Positions 1 through 7,500 of a stretch of DNA of 64,000 bases are shown in pieces. A model generated the notes under the pieces. It searched no databases. It saw nothing but the letters and a program-made list of their open reading frames with translations, and had not been told where the DNA came from. Positions within the stretch are counted from its first letter, which is position 1; the number at the start of each line of letters is the position of its first letter. Location of the stretch: the NCBI RefSeq assembly GCF_008629675.1, contig NZ_VWOX01000018.1, positions 1-64,000 on the forward strand, in the 5' to 3' direction. The translations under genes and the position numbers were made by a program. The DNA is from Roseiconus nitratireducens. GTDB taxonomy: Bacteria; Planctomycetota; Planctomycetia; Pirellulales; Pirellulaceae.

Positions 1-10
1 CGTTCCCCGA
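1..10 (+). repeat. right end of a truncated attC site
   Basis: The window opens with the bases CGTTCCCCGA. This is the same right core box (GTTCCCC) that ends the complete attC-like site at 504-595. It is therefore read as the 3' edge of an attC whose left part lies outside the window, so the array continues to the left. Confidence 0.6.
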
Positions 11-32
11 CTGAAGCATTGAAGCCGCAACT

Positions 33-488
33 ATGAACCTCGAGCTTTTTCGCGAATTCGTGGCCGCAGACGACGACGAAGCTGAAGACGCGATCGACGA
101 CGCAGAGATGTTTTATCTCTTTGGCGAGGCAAAGTTCGACGAATTGGTTCGTGCGTTAAACGAGTTTCTTTCCGGCAGCCCCCTCACAGTTACTGATACC
201 GCACCTCCAAACGAATGGGCGACACCGCGTTTCGAATGCGCCGGCCGCAGTAGCACGTTCAAGACGATGATTTGCCAGGAAGATGTTTTTAACGCTCTGC
301 TCGCGGTCGACGCGGTGATCGGCGACGAGGTGAAAGTGTACGTCGCGACTGATACACTTGGAGATCGTGAGGTTGCGGTCACAATTCTACCGACGGTGTT
401 TGCCGACGACTTGCGGTCTCACGACCCTGCCGCGTTTGACGCCCGGTTGACCAGCCTTTCCACTGATCGTGATCCATTTGATGGTTAA
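33..488 (+). CDS. cassette 1: acidic hypothetical protein
   Basis: This 151-residue protein fills the first cassette, starting about 25 nt after the preceding attC edge and ending 15 nt before the next attC. It is acidic at the N-terminus (a run of Asp/Glu at residues 12-24), has no signal peptide or membrane segment, and reads as a compact cytoplasmic alpha/beta protein. I do not recognise a family. The single-gene, co-oriented arrangement between two attC-like repeats is typical of integron cassette genes of unknown function. Confidence 0.75.
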   Translation: MNLELFREFVAADDDEAEDAIDDAEMFYLFGEAKFDELVRALNEFLSGSPLTVTDTAPPNEWATPRFECAGRSSTFKTMICQEDVFNALLAVDAVIGDEVKVYVATDTLGDREVAVTILPTVFADDLRSHDPAAFDARLTSLSTDRDPFDG

Positions 489-503
489 CGGGCCGCGGCG
501 ATT

Positions 504-595
504 CGGGGAACCATCGGATGCACGTGAGTCGCCGAGTTAAGTCTATTGAAGTGGTTGATCGTTCGCGGCGACCACGTGATCCGTAACGTTCCCCG
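504..595 (+). repeat. attC-like recombination site 1
   Basis: The outer boxes CGGGGAAC (504-511) and GTTCCCCG (588-595) are perfectly complementary. The inner arms pair as CGGAT-CACGTG-GTCGCCG, with the left arm carrying one extra G after CGGAT and one extra A after CACGTG. These are the two extrahelical bases expected of an attC hairpin. A variable terminal region of about 35 nt lies between the arms. Confidence 0.9.
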
Positions 596-616
596 ATAAG
601 TACCATTTTTCCCACG

Positions 617-1102
617 ATGACAGACTGGCTGAGTTTATTGTCGCGACATCACGCCGTCGCCCAAGCGGATTCCGGTTACGAACCGATCTTCGGCGGCTCA
701 GCAACAATTGACCGCCTCGATGATGTTCAGGACAAAATTGGAATCCCGTTGCCAGCCGAACTCAAGGATCTTTATCGGAGCGTGGATGGGTATGGGCTGA
801 AGATGGATGAAGATTGCTTGCTTTCCCCGTGGTTCATCGTGCCGACATCCGAACTGCCTGAGTTTGTCCACGCACAACGCAGTGGTATCGCCGGTACACA
901 CAAAAGCCTATCGGAACGGTTTCTTCCCTTTATCGATTTGGTCAATGGCGACTCGATTGGTTACCTTTATGACGTGGACGGCAAGCTAGCTGACGGTCTC
1001 CACATGTTTATGCACGAACTGTACCGCTACAAAGCTGATCAAGAACCGGACGATTTCTTTCGATCGTTTGAGTGTTCAATCGCCGAATTCTTGGAGCCAT
1101 AG
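617..1102 (+). CDS. cassette 2: SMI1/KNR4 (SUKH) family protein
   Basis: This 161-residue cytoplasmic protein resembles the SMI1/KNR4 family. The segment at about residues 30-60 has the usual layout: an acidic stretch followed by a hydrophobic 'LPAELKDLYRSVDGYGL' helix and glycine turn. A W-F-I-V-P strand follows, with F-L-P-F-ID and an aspartate-rich loop further on. The SUKH superfamily is known for immunity proteins that neutralise polymorphic toxins, and also includes scaffold-type proteins. No partner toxin is seen in the window. The gene starts 22 nt after attC site 1 and stops 4 nt before attC site 2, so it occupies a whole cassette. Confidence 0.85.
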   Translation: MTDWLSLLSRHHAVAQADSGYEPIFGGSATIDRLDDVQDKIGIPLPAELKDLYRSVDGYGLKMDEDCLLSPWFIVPTSELPEFVHAQRSGIAGTHKSLSERFLPFIDLVNGDSIGYLYDVDGKLADGLHMFMHELYRYKADQEPDDFFRSFECSIAEFLEP

Positions 1103-1105
1103 AGG

Positions 1106-1200
1106 GCGGGGAACCACGCGATGCACGGGAGCCGCCGAGTTGAGTGTTTCGATAACTTCAGGTCCAATCCGGCGGCCCCGTGATCGCCACCGTTACCCGC
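1106..1200 (+). repeat. attC-like recombination site 2
   Basis: The outer boxes GCGGGGAAC (1106-1114) and GTTACCCGC (1192-1200) pair with one mismatch. The inner arms pair as GCGAT-CACGGG-GCCGCCG, again with an extra G after GCGAT and an extra A after CACGGG in the left arm only. Confidence 0.9.
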
Positions 1201-1218
1201 ATTGAAATGGAGACTTAG

Positions 1219-1713
1219 ATGATTCGCAACACTCTGCTAGTCGCGATGGCCACGCTGTGCAGCATTGCAACAGGATTAGCATCTGCGGAAGATGCGTTCA
1301 CATCTCCGGAGACGATTGTGAATGTAACCATCGAACCAGCTGATAATGGTCGCGAGACAATCCTTACTGGCGCAAAGCTCTACTTTACGACCGTTGAAGC
1401 GAGCTATCATGTTGAATCACAACGCTCACGACCAGACTTAGCCAATCGCACCCAAGACGTCGCGTTGCTTCAGTCAAAACTTGTACGCTTCGGTACACAT
1501 CAACTTCGGTTCCAATCTGTCGACGGAGAATCAATTGATCTCGATACCGTGAGATCTCGGCTGAAGAAAAACCCGGTTGTCCTGCTTCTGCCCTCAGGTG
1601 CTTCGATTCACCCTCAACTTGCTGCGGCACTTAACCCAGAAACCGTCGTCATCATGCGTGCAGATGGCCGACCCACGCTACAACTCCTGATTGCGCGTCC
1701 AATCGGCGGGTAA
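1219..1713 (+). CDS. cassette 3: small secreted hypothetical protein
   Basis: This 164-residue protein begins with a clear signal peptide: Met-Ile-Arg, then a hydrophobic stretch to about residue 22, ending in Ala-Ser-Ala before Glu-Asp. A purine-rich GGAG lies about 11 nt upstream of the ATG. The mature part has no recognised domain. The last codons overlap the left end of attC site 3 by 8 nt, so the attC boundary supplies the C-terminal glycines. Confidence 0.75.
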   Translation: MIRNTLLVAMATLCSIATGLASAEDAFTSPETIVNVTIEPADNGRETILTGAKLYFTTVEASYHVESQRSRPDLANRTQDVALLQSKLVRFGTHQLRFQSVDGESIDLDTVRSRLKKNPVVLLLPSGASIHPQLAAALNPETVVIMRADGRPTLQLLIARPIGG

Positions 1714-1799
1714 CAATCGCGTGCACCGGAGTACGCGAACCAGCCCGATTTGAACACTAGCCACACTCCGCGTACCCGGTGACGCGTAGCGTTCGTCGG
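1706..1799 (+). repeat. attC-like recombination site 3
   Basis: The left box is GCGGGTAAC (1706-1714) and the right box is GTTCGTCGG (1791-1799). The inner arms pair as CGCGT-CACCGG-GTACGCG, with the left arm carrying the extra G after CGCGT and the extra A after CACCGG. The outer boxes are less complementary than in sites 1 and 2. Confidence 0.85.
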
Positions 1800-2171
1800 A
1801 TAATCAGAGCAGAGTATTGCATGCGGCCTCGAACTGTAGACGGTGACGACCAAAGCGAGCCGCCAAATCAGTTCTGCCGTCCAACGCGGAATTGAGTGGA
1901 AGCGGACTGGCGCGATGCGGCTCAAACCAGAAGTCACATCTGCTGGCCATGACAGGTTCCGACTCGCGTAACCAACGCCGACGGATGTATCGTCCCACGG
2001 TGCTATCACTAGCCGGCTCGATGATGACCGTTGAACGCAACTGCAGGCATTCAGCACCGTAGCCAACGCCGACGAATGGTTCGCCCCACATGACCGTCGC
2101 TAGCCGGTACGATGACGTCGACGGAACACCCGCCGCCGAAATCAGCACTGGCCGAAACCAAGCGAGACCGT
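1800..2171 (+). other. cassette 4: no evident protein
   Basis: This 372-nt cassette interior lies between two attC-like sites and has no convincing co-oriented reading frame. Overlapping open frames exist on the minus strand, but they run through the neighbouring attC sites and look like shadows. The main internal structure is a near-tandem duplication described separately. Confidence 0.5.
1967..2148 (+). repeat. 91-nt near-tandem duplication inside cassette 4
   Basis: Two units begin at 1967 and 2058. Both start CGTA(A/G)CCAACGCCGACG and later share CTAGCCGG and CGATGA in register, giving a 91-nt period. Similarity is strongest over the first 65-70 nt of each unit. On the minus strand both units would read the same IRRRWLR-type peptide, which is a consequence of the duplication and not evidence for a gene. 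Confidence 0.6.
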
Positions 2172-2264
2172 CGACGAACCATCCGATGCACCCGAGTCCG
2201 CGAGTCGGGGCGTTTCGAAAATGGAAGATCAACCGCGCGGACCGGGTGATCGGCAACGTCATGG
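2172..2264 (+). repeat. attC-like recombination site 4, degenerate core
   Basis: The inner arms pair as CCGAT-CACCCG-GTCCGCG, with the conserved extra G and A in the left arm. The left box ends GAAC, but the right core reads GTC where the other sites have GTT. That is the position at which strand cleavage occurs in characterised integrons. Confidence 0.75.
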
Positions 2265-2291
2265 CACATTTTCCGCTTTCTTCGCCCGTTC

Positions 2292-2732
2292 ATGTTTACC
2301 TCAAAACGCAGAACGCTAGCAGTCGCTTTGATATGCTTGGTCGTTGCAGGATTTGCCTCACTAATTGCTTTTAACTCCAGTGGTAGGAAAGGAACCGGAG
2401 CTTCTCCGGCGAACCAGCTGGTTGGCACCTGGGCTACGGAAGATGGTAAGCACTTTCAGTTTCGTAGTGATGGAACCGCGCGTTCACGAAACGCGGGCAA
2501 GAAGAATTCGCCCATTCGCTACTTTGAGTGGGAATCGGACGGCCAAACAGTTAAATTTATCTACCTATCCCAAGGAACTGTGAAGCGGTTCTTTGGAAAG
2601 CTAACGAGTGTACCGGAATACGAATTTCAAATTAGAGATTTGGATCAAAGCGGATTGACGCTTGTTGATTCGCCAGACTCAATCGAGCGACTGACCGCTG
2701 TTAAAGATACATTGCTAGATGCCGCCCCGTAG
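2292..2732 (+). CDS. cassette 5: membrane-anchored small protein
   Basis: This 146-residue protein starts with a basic N-terminus (Lys-Arg-Arg) and a single hydrophobic segment at about residues 9-27, followed by a Gly/Ser linker. The remainder is a compact beta-rich domain with a GTWATEDGKHFQF-type opening that recalls lipocalin-like or 'toxin-suppressor' small beta-barrels. The family is not identified. It lies entirely between attC sites 4 and 5. Confidence 0.75.
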   Translation: MFTSKRRTLAVALICLVVAGFASLIAFNSSGRKGTGASPANQLVGTWATEDGKHFQFRSDGTARSRNAGKKNSPIRYFEWESDGQTVKFIYLSQGTVKRFFGKLTSVPEYEFQIRDLDQSGLTLVDSPDSIERLTAVKDTLLDAAP

Positions 2733-2749
2733 GCAGCCGATGGATAAAT

Positions 2750-2839
2750 GCCATAACCATGGGGTGCAACGGAGGCCGCGAATTGACGTTTTTGAAGTGG
2801 AGAGTCGTTTGCGCGGCCCCGCTGAACCCTGTCATTACC
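2750..2839 (+). repeat. attC-like recombination site 5, degenerate
   Basis: The left box is CCATAAC and the inner left arm GGGGTGCAACGGAGGCCGCG keeps the G and A positions. The right arm pairs with mismatches, and the right core reads GTCATTA instead of GTT. This is the least regular site of the array. Confidence 0.65.
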
Positions 2840-2854
2840 CCAACGAGGTTTGCG

Positions 2855-3433
2855 ATGTCCGCAAGCTCTATGTTTCCTGCGATTGCGTTTTCGCTCGCGA
2901 TCCTCTGTTCCGCGGCATCGAAGCTCCAGGGCGAATCACCAGCCGAAAGCCCCGTCTCGATACTGTCTGTGACAGTGTCCGAGTACCACGTGGAGCTTGA
3001 TCCGTCACCAGAGGCGACGCCAGATTCTGTATTGAAGGAACTGCTCAGTGGCGATTGGGAGCCAAGCCGGACGATCCGACTGTCTACGTGCAATTCCGCT
3101 CAAACGCACCTGCTCATTACCGGAGACGTGAACTCCAATTCAATCACGTCGGGAGAGCGGGGAAAGACCGATACGCGCACTTCGCCGCCCAAGCTAATCG
3201 TCGATTTTCGAGCGGAGCGACAATCCAGTGGAGCAGTGATGGATTTAGACTATCACGCTTCGGGCTTCGTCAACAATTCAGCCGGCGTCTCCACCGGAGA
3301 ATCGAGAGTTGTTCAGACTACGAACTTCTATGAACTCGGAAAGCCTAAGTTGATTGCTGGGTTAAGCGGAGAGGATGAGTTCTACCTTGTCGTCACTGTG
3401 ACGGAGCCCGGCGCCGACGCCAGAGAAGATTGA
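2855..3433 (+). CDS. cassette 6: secreted hypothetical protein
   Basis: The chosen ATG at 2855 lies 16 nt after attC site 5 and gives a 192-residue protein with a signal peptide (hydrophobic residues 6-22, then Leu-Gln-Gly-Glu). An in-frame ATG at 2759 would place 32 codons inside the attC and is rejected. The mature protein has no recognised domain. Its stop codon is directly before attC site 6. Confidence 0.75.
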   Translation: MSASSMFPAIAFSLAILCSAASKLQGESPAESPVSILSVTVSEYHVELDPSPEATPDSVLKELLSGDWEPSRTIRLSTCNSAQTHLLITGDVNSNSITSGERGKTDTRTSPPKLIVDFRAERQSSGAVMDLDYHASGFVNNSAGVSTGESRVVQTTNFYELGKPKLIAGLSGEDEFYLVVTVTEPGADARED

Positions 3434-3434
3434 T

Positions 3435-3528
3435 GGGGTAACAATCAAATGCACCGAAGTCGCCGAGTTGGGTTTGTTTCTGTGGTCAGGTCGTCCGCGG
3501 CGACTCGGTGATTTGTAGCGTTATCCGG
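3435..3528 (+). repeat. attC-like recombination site 6, last of the array
   Basis: The outer boxes GGGGTAAC and GTTATCCG are nearly complementary. The inner arms pair as CAAAT-CACCGA-GTCGCCG, with the extra G and extra A in the left arm. No further attC is seen to the right. Confidence 0.9.
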
Positions 3529-3862
3529 ATGGCAGGCTGTAAGGGTTTGGCTGAAACGGAGCTGGGGCGGTGAATTCGATGTATTCGCTGAAACGCCGGC
3601 CTTAAAGCATAGCCAGTTGTCGCGAGGTGGCTCAAAAGAGGGGCCACTAATGGACGCCTCGTCACACTAGTCAAAGGTAGCATTGTGGTGGGACAGTTTA
3701 AAAATGCAAACTGTCCAGTATCTGCTAGGGTTTGTGGCGTACCCTTTTTCTGTACCCTTTTGACAAAGATGCGTGTAGAACAGATGTGATGAATGGAGCC
3801 GTGAAGTGCGTTTTTGACTGAGAATCCTGCGTCTTCGCATGTCCTACAGCCTGCACGCTCCG

Positions 3863-3906
3863 CGTTGACATCGTAGAGGTCACAGATTCGAATTCTGTAT
3901 CGCCCA
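3863..3906 (+). pseudogene. tRNA-Val(GAC) 3' half
   Basis: From the anticodon loop onward the sequence matches a tRNA: loop TTGACAT (anticodon GAC), 3' anticodon stem CGTAG, variable region, T-arm ACAGA-TTCGAAT-TCTGT and 3' acceptor strand ending in CGCCCA. The T stem is intact. The 5' half is missing: no GGGCGAT acceptor strand or D-arm occurs upstream, and the 5' anticodon stem does not pair. Such 3' tRNA halves are the usual residue of site-specific integration into a tRNA gene. Confidence 0.75.
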
Positions 3907-4042
3907 TTGAAACGGTAACTCGTTTCGTCCCGCAAATTAGCGGTCGGATCGCTCTTGTGAGCGTTGCCAGCCAAAGGCTGTGCGGCCCCCTTCCAGACCG
4001 TTTCTGGTACTAACTACCAGAAATTGAACTTGGAGGTGGCAA

Positions 4043-4255
4043 ATGCCGCGCAAAAAGTCTTCGTCCCCCTGGTATCAGTACCACGTCTCGGGGCAGGCCC
4101 GCGTCTAGCTCGATGGACGCTTTTTCTATCTCGGCCAGCATGATTCGCCGCCGAGCTTCGCCAAGTATTACGTCCTGCTGGCGACCTAGTCCGCCAACGC
4201 CATTGCCAGGAATTGGTTGGTCGAAACTCCCACTTCCCGGGTCACTCATTGGATA
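4043..4255 (+). pseudogene. tyrosine recombinase (phage-type integrase) N-terminal remnant
   Basis: A GGAGGTG ribosome site at 4032-4038 precedes an ATG at 4043. The frame reads MPRKKSSSPWYQYHVSGQAR, then a TAG (4106-4108), then LDGRFFYLGQHDSPPSFAKY and more, with a second TAG at 4187-4189. The 'SGQA-V-LDGR-FYLG-HDS-ES-AKY' pattern is recognisable as the N-terminal segment of planctomycete phage-integrase-family proteins. The catalytic domain is absent. With the tRNA-Val half 137 nt upstream, this looks like a decayed integration module. The interval 4256-4519 holds no gene I can support. Confidence 0.6.
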
Positions 4256-4519
4256 CCAAATTGAAGCGTGCAGCGATTTAGTAGTGGACGATCCATCGCA
4301 ACTCTAAGAGTAGCCGGACCAAATGTGTAGGACCTCGCCAACGGATGCGCGAACACGGCAAAACCGGTGATTCCATTGCTTCCGCGATTTCGCCAGAAGG
4401 CTTGCTCGAACTCGAGATAGGCTCGCCGAGAAAAAAACTCCCGCGGTGGCGTGAAATATCGCCCACCGGCCACACGGGACAGGCCCGTCGGGACGTCTCT
4501 GGTTTTGCACCACGTGTTC

Positions 4520-7500
4520 CTAGTTGTCATCCGCACCATTGATCAGACCGAATAACTCATTGGCCAGAAGCCGCAATTCCACCTCAAGGTCCTCCAAGTC
4601 ACCATCGCCATCGGAATCGTAGATGTAAGCAAATCCAGCGGTTGCATCCATTTCATCCGTCATTGCGTTTGTGGCTTGCAGCAATTGCAGTACGGTCAGC
4701 TCCGTGTCGTTCTCCACATCAAATGCGGCTCCGCTTGAGCCGACATTCACCACTCGGGTTCCGATGCCGGTGGTGCTCACGTTAAATCCGTAGCTGGTCG
4801 CGAGCGTGCCAGCAAGTTGGCTGCTGGTGAAATACGTTGCCAAGGCGACCGCCATGAACTGCGCCTCGACTTTTGCCGGACCAGTGGACTTCTTGGCACG
4901 CTGCTTGAACAATTCATCGCGATAGAAGCTTGCAACGGCCGCTCCATCCGCACCGGCCAACGAATCGCCAAAGACATTGCCAAAGTTCTCTGTCAACCAG
5001 ACCGCCAGTTGCTCCCCGCCGCTGGCGATCAGCTCCTGGCCGTGCCGGCTTTGCCAGAATCCGATTCCCGCGGTATCGCCGGATGTCACCTCCGAACCGA
5101 TCTCAGAAAAGGTGTAATCGAACGCATCAACATCCGCGACTGTCAGCTGCAGGGTGTCATTCCCCAAATCTACGCCGCCAAGCGAACCAAGCATCTCCGC
5201 GCCATCGGCGACGCCCGTGGGCTGAATCTGATGCAACTGATAGGTGCCGGGCTCCAGGTCCTCGAACAGATACAAACCGCCATCGCTTGTCAGCTCGCTA
5301 ATTGCATTGCCATGCGGATCCAAGATGGCATTCCCGTATGCGTCACGCAGTTCAACCGTTACACCGTCAATGCCAGGTTCATTGGCATCAAACGTTCCGC
5401 TTTGATCCGCGTCCACGAAGACCACGCCGGAGATGCTGGCCAGATTGATCAAGTCGATCTGAATGTCCGCGGTGTCCGAGCCGCCATCGTCGTCGCTGAC
5501 CGTCACTTCCAAGTCAAACGTGGTGGTCGTTTCGAAGTCCAGCTGGGAGGTGTTCGCCACCGTGATTTCGCCGGAGTCCGGATCGACCGCAAACGCAGAC
5601 GCCCCGCGGCCACCGGTGATCGTGAATGTCAACGTATCCTCGCCCGGATCCGTCGCCGAAACAAATCCCACCGACGTACCCACCGCAGAATTTTCCACCA
5701 CACGAAACAGGTTATCATCGGCCGTCGGATCGACGTTGCTGACACTGATGGTCCTCGAGCCCAAGTCCCACCTGACCCCTGTTGAGTCGATCACAAAGGG
5801 ATTTACCTGATAGGTGTGAGGGCCATCGGGATACGTGTGCGGCAACGGTTGCGGCGACACTGAAATCGACTGTTCGTCCGACGTCCATTCAATTCCTATT
5901 TGAGCTGCGACACTTGACCAAGCGGTTTCTGGTAGGACGATAGTTCCACTGAATGGGTGACCTTCCAGAACGTCCGCAGGTGTCCAGGCGTCAGCAAAGG
6001 CCAGCGTCACTTTACCGACTTCCGGGCCGAGTAAACCGACGGCTTGTAAAAGGGCCCCATCTAGGGGTTGGCCAGGCGATCCGAATGAAGCATCCCACGG
6101 TAAGTACTGCAAAGATCCCAGTTCGTGCGATCCATCAGCGGGCTGCACCGAAATCACTGTGTCAGGCAGCAGCGGGAGAGCGGATTCGAGAGACAAGAGG
6201 GACAAATCGACCGGCACGAAGGTCTCTCCGCCATCGAGTGAGTACGAAACGCTCTGTAAGCCGACGGCACCAGCCAACATGATTGCTTCAATCGCATTCG
6301 CGTCCGCGTCAACGATCGTGGCAGGTTCACCCACAGCAGCTTTGCTGCCGACAAAATCGCTTACCGTAAAGAACCGAAAACTTTCCGCGTCACCCACAAT
6401 GATCGGGTTTCCTTCAACCAACAGCGGCGCGTCGTTTTCACCTTGGACGGTGATCTGAATCGTCCCTGAATCTGTCAACGGCACGGCCGACGCGTCTTGG
6501 ATTTGATACTCGAAAATCACTTCCGCGACTTCCGCGGCAGACAAGAAATCAAAATCAGTACCGGGATCAAATGTGAGCGTGCCACCATCTAGATTCCAGC
6601 TAGAGTTGTCCAGCGTGATCGGTTCGTCTCGCACGCTGGCGGAGATGAACGTTAGGGAATCGGACTGGACGGATACCAGGTCGTCTCCAGGATCCGTATC
6701 ATTGGCAAGCAAATCGACGTCCACAATTTCGTTTTCGGTCGTCGAAGTAAAGTCATTCACTGCATTGGGAGCCAGATTCAACACCGACAGTGAGCCCGTC
6801 GCCAGGAAGCTCTCTCCACCAAGGGCGGTCAGTCGAACCGCAACGGTCGTATTGGTTGCATTTTGGCTTGAGTAGGAAATGCTCTGGCCGATCAACTCAG
6901 GTTGGAAAACGAGGCCGTCGTAGCTTAGGTCCCAATCCCACTGACGCTCGGCAAAACTCTCGGGCAGGCCCGAGAGTTGCTCCGCTCGAAGTTGGATCGT
7001 ATCACCCTGTTGGACGACGTACGGACCTCCCGCAGAAATCACGGGGCTCGTACCGATCGCAACCGCAACCGCTCCCGGATCCGTGATTGCGCCATTGGCA
7101 ATCAAGTCCGCGTCTCCACGCTGGCCATCGACAAAGTGTAAGGTCACGCGATCGTTGTCGAAGACTGCCCCGATCTCCGTTGCCGAATCGTAAGCGAAAT
7201 CGTACCAGTGGGCTGTCGGATTATCGGCTGTCGGGCCGTACTTGAAGAAACTCGTTGGTTTTGTCCCGGGCGGGAGCAAGAGTTCGACCGTCGTAGCCGC
7301 CCCGGCACTAATCCCTGTAACGGTAAACTCCACCATGCCGAACGGGAACTCGGCCTCGTTCGGTGCGTTGGCTGGGAAGTCACCAGTGGGGATTACCCCA
7401 CTCAGCTGAGTCCCTGGTTCGGCGACCAAGGTCACGTACCGAGCATCGACCGAATTGCGGAGACTCGCAACATGGTTTTGTTGGCTATCCGGAACTCCAT

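Noticed and set aside
1614..2428. Overlapping minus-strand frames in cassettes 3-5
   Set aside because: They read across attC sites and against the direction of every cassette gene, and their similar peptides come from the 91-nt duplication.
3486..3974. Minus-strand open frame of 162 codons over the tRNA fragment
   Set aside because: It crosses the last attC and the tRNA-Val half, and its 'RYRIRICDLYDVN' peptide is the usual translation artefact of such tRNA regions.
4043..4255. Broken recombinase as the integron integrase of the cassette array
   Set aside because: The fragment resembles phage-type integrases, lies at the far end of the array where intI is not expected, and lacks the catalytic domain.
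4817..5785. Long plus-strand frames antisense to the giant genes (also 38410-39495 and 29647-30372)
   Set aside because: They lie wholly within well-supported genes, have no recognised domains, and arise from codon bias in GC-rich DNA.
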